NCBI GenBank assembly: GCA_011048855.1
Contig: DSCZ01000504.1
Span: 1 to 7,489, forward strand
DNA: 7,489 bases
Source of the DNA: Desulfobacteraceae bacterium
GTDB taxonomy: Bacteria; Desulfobacterota; DSM-4660; Desulfatiglandales; Desulfatiglandaceae
Direction: 5' to 3'
The translations under genes were made by a program, and so were the position numbers. Below the pieces are notes generated by a model. That model saw only the letters and a list, made by a program, of their open reading frames with translations, searched no databases and was not told where the DNA came from. This document shows, piece by piece, positions 6,824 to 7,489 of the stretch. Position 1 is the first letter of the stretch, and each line of letters starts with the position of its first letter.

Positions 6824-7489
6824 ATGGCTAACGGCAACCACCGACATACAGGTTCGAGGGCGAAAATCGGTCGGCGCCGGGGAGGTCGCCGGGTGCAGCC
6901 CCCAGGCTCACCCCGGGCAACCAGGAAAAACTATCCGGTTCATTCCGCTGTATTCAGGAAAGATCCTTCAATAGAACGAAACCTGCGGCGAATGGAAGGC
7001 CGCCCGGAAGCAGAAACCGCATCCAATATAATCTCTTTTCTGGCTTGCCGAGGAACCGACATTCAGGCCCTGCGAGCTTTCGCCGAAGCGATTTCGGAGA
7101 TTACGCCCCGAGGCCAAACTGCCCGCGCATTAAATATCCTCAAACGTGCGGTGGTCAAAGACAGGCAGGCAGCCGTTCGTCTGCCGGTGATTTTTCTGCG
7201 AAATCCTTTACTTCTGCGAGCGAAAACGAACTCGCTTCTCACCCTGGCGCGGATGGAGCCTTTCATCGCCTTCTCTGAAATCACCGACTTCCTGCGACCG
7301 GAAGATGCGGACACTCTGGCTGCCGCGTATAAAACCGCCGTATCGATGTTTCCCCGTCCGGATACCAGGGAACTTTTTTTCGCCGTTTTAAACGAAAAAA
7401 TGCATCAAGCGGAAAAACCCGCCGAAAAGATGCGCATAGCCTCGGTCTGGGCGGAAAATCTGGTTTCTCTTCTGAATCGGCAACATCGC
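6824..7489 (+). CDS. Helical protein of unknown function, third member of the AAA+/VWA run (partial, 3' end outside window)
   Basis: From an ATG six bases after the VWA stop, the frame stays open for 222 codons to the window end, so the C-terminus is missing. I do not recognise a family. The first 35 residues are rich in Arg, Gly and Pro, with RAKIGRRRGGRRV at 12-24; the rest reads as a series of amphipathic helices, for example at about 60-95, 99-110 and 160-222, suggesting an alpha-solenoid. There is no signal peptide or membrane segment. The ATG has no ribosome binding site, whereas GGGGAGG at 6879-6885 sits 7 bases before an in-frame GTG (6893). If that GTG is used, the basic stretch is not translated and the protein starts MQPPGSPRATRKN. 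The outer start is given here because it keeps tight operon spacing. Co-orientation suggests a role with the ATPase and VWA protein; a further NorD-like helical protein is one possibility. Confidence 0.7.
   Translation, partial: MANGNHRHTGSRAKIGRRRGGRRVQPPGSPRATRKNYPVHSAVFRKDPSIERNLRRMEGRPEAETASNIISFLACRGTDIQALRAFAEAISEITPRGQTARALNILKRAVVKDRQAAVRLPVIFLRNPLLLRAKTNSLLTLARMEPFIAFSEITDFLRPEDADTLAAAYKTAVSMFPRPDTRELFFAVLNEKMHQAEKPAEKMRIASVWAENLVSLLNRQHR
6879..6885 (+). promoter_or_regulatory. Strong Shine-Dalgarno supporting a GTG start at 6893
   Basis: GGGGAGG with a 7-base spacer to an in-frame GTG (6893-6895) is among the best ribosome binding sites in the window. The GTG can pair in an imperfect hairpin, CCGGGTG (6889-6895) with CACCCCGG (6909-6916, one bulged C), which could limit initiation. 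Confidence 0.45.

Noticed and set aside
6838..7000. Possible non-coding leader with hairpin after the VWA gene, instead of coding sequence.
   Set aside because: Only the first 69 bases could be non-coding (if GTG 6893 is used); the hairpin is imperfect and lacks a T tail, so it is noted only as a start-site complication.
7045..7314. Short open frames on both strands inside the last partial gene.
   Set aside because: The frame from 6824 runs through the whole stretch to the window end with consistent helical composition; the short frames have Ser/Arg-rich shadow character.
1..7489. Search by eye for CRISPR arrays, tRNA or rRNA genes, insertion-sequence ends and long direct repeats.
   Set aside because: None seen; the window is almost fully coding, and the largest non-coding gap is 176 bases.

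Overview
The window looks like a piece of chromosome from a strictly anaerobic, aromatic-degrading bacterium. The best guess is Desulfobacterota or a Syntrophus-like relative. This rests on two adjacent genes whose products resemble the enzymes that process the dearomatised ring in the benzoyl-CoA pathway: a cyclohexa-1,5-diene-1-carbonyl-CoA hydratase (Dch/BamR type) and a 6-hydroxycyclohex-1-ene-1-carbonyl-CoA dehydrogenase (Had/BamQ type). Base composition is moderately GC-rich and even across the genes, with no obvious foreign island. The taxonomic guess is inference; no rRNA or other marker gene is present.

Layout. The left end (1-581, minus strand) carries the first 193 codons of an RlpA-like lipoprotein, a peptidoglycan lytic transglycosylase type protein that continues beyond base 1. 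A 176-base divergent intergenic region (582-757) holds one candidate sigma70-type promoter on each strand. Everything to the right is on the plus strand and packed like an operon: an SDR oxidoreductase of FabG type (758-1510), the Had-like dehydrogenase (1572-2651), the Dch-like hydratase (2793-3560), a MoxR-class AAA+ ATPase (3545-4819, overlapping the hydratase), a large NorD/CbbO-like protein with a C-terminal VWA domain (4829-6817), and the start of an alpha-helical protein of unknown function (6824 to the window end). The only breaks in the run are 61 bases before Had and 141 bases before Dch; the latter contains a small hairpin.

How the genes may work together. Dch hydrates the cyclic dienoyl-CoA made by benzoyl-CoA reductase, and Had oxidises the resulting 6-hydroxy-enoyl-CoA with NAD. 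The ring-opening hydrolase (Oah/BamA) and the reductase itself are not in the window. The SDR may serve a neighbouring hydroxyacyl-CoA/oxoacyl-CoA step, but its substrate cannot be read from the sequence. The AAA+ and VWA proteins form a pair of the kind known from NorQ/NorD, CbbQ/CbbO and CoxD/CoxE, which activate or mature metalloenzymes. Their close coupling to the Dch gene is the most interesting point here: it suggests a dedicated ATP-driven activation or metal-cofactor maturation system for an enzyme of anaerobic aromatic catabolism, possibly with the helical downstream protein as a third part. That role is a hypothesis. Both proteins also carry substitutions at normally conserved metal-site positions (Walker B Asp to Asn; MIDAS Thr to Asn).
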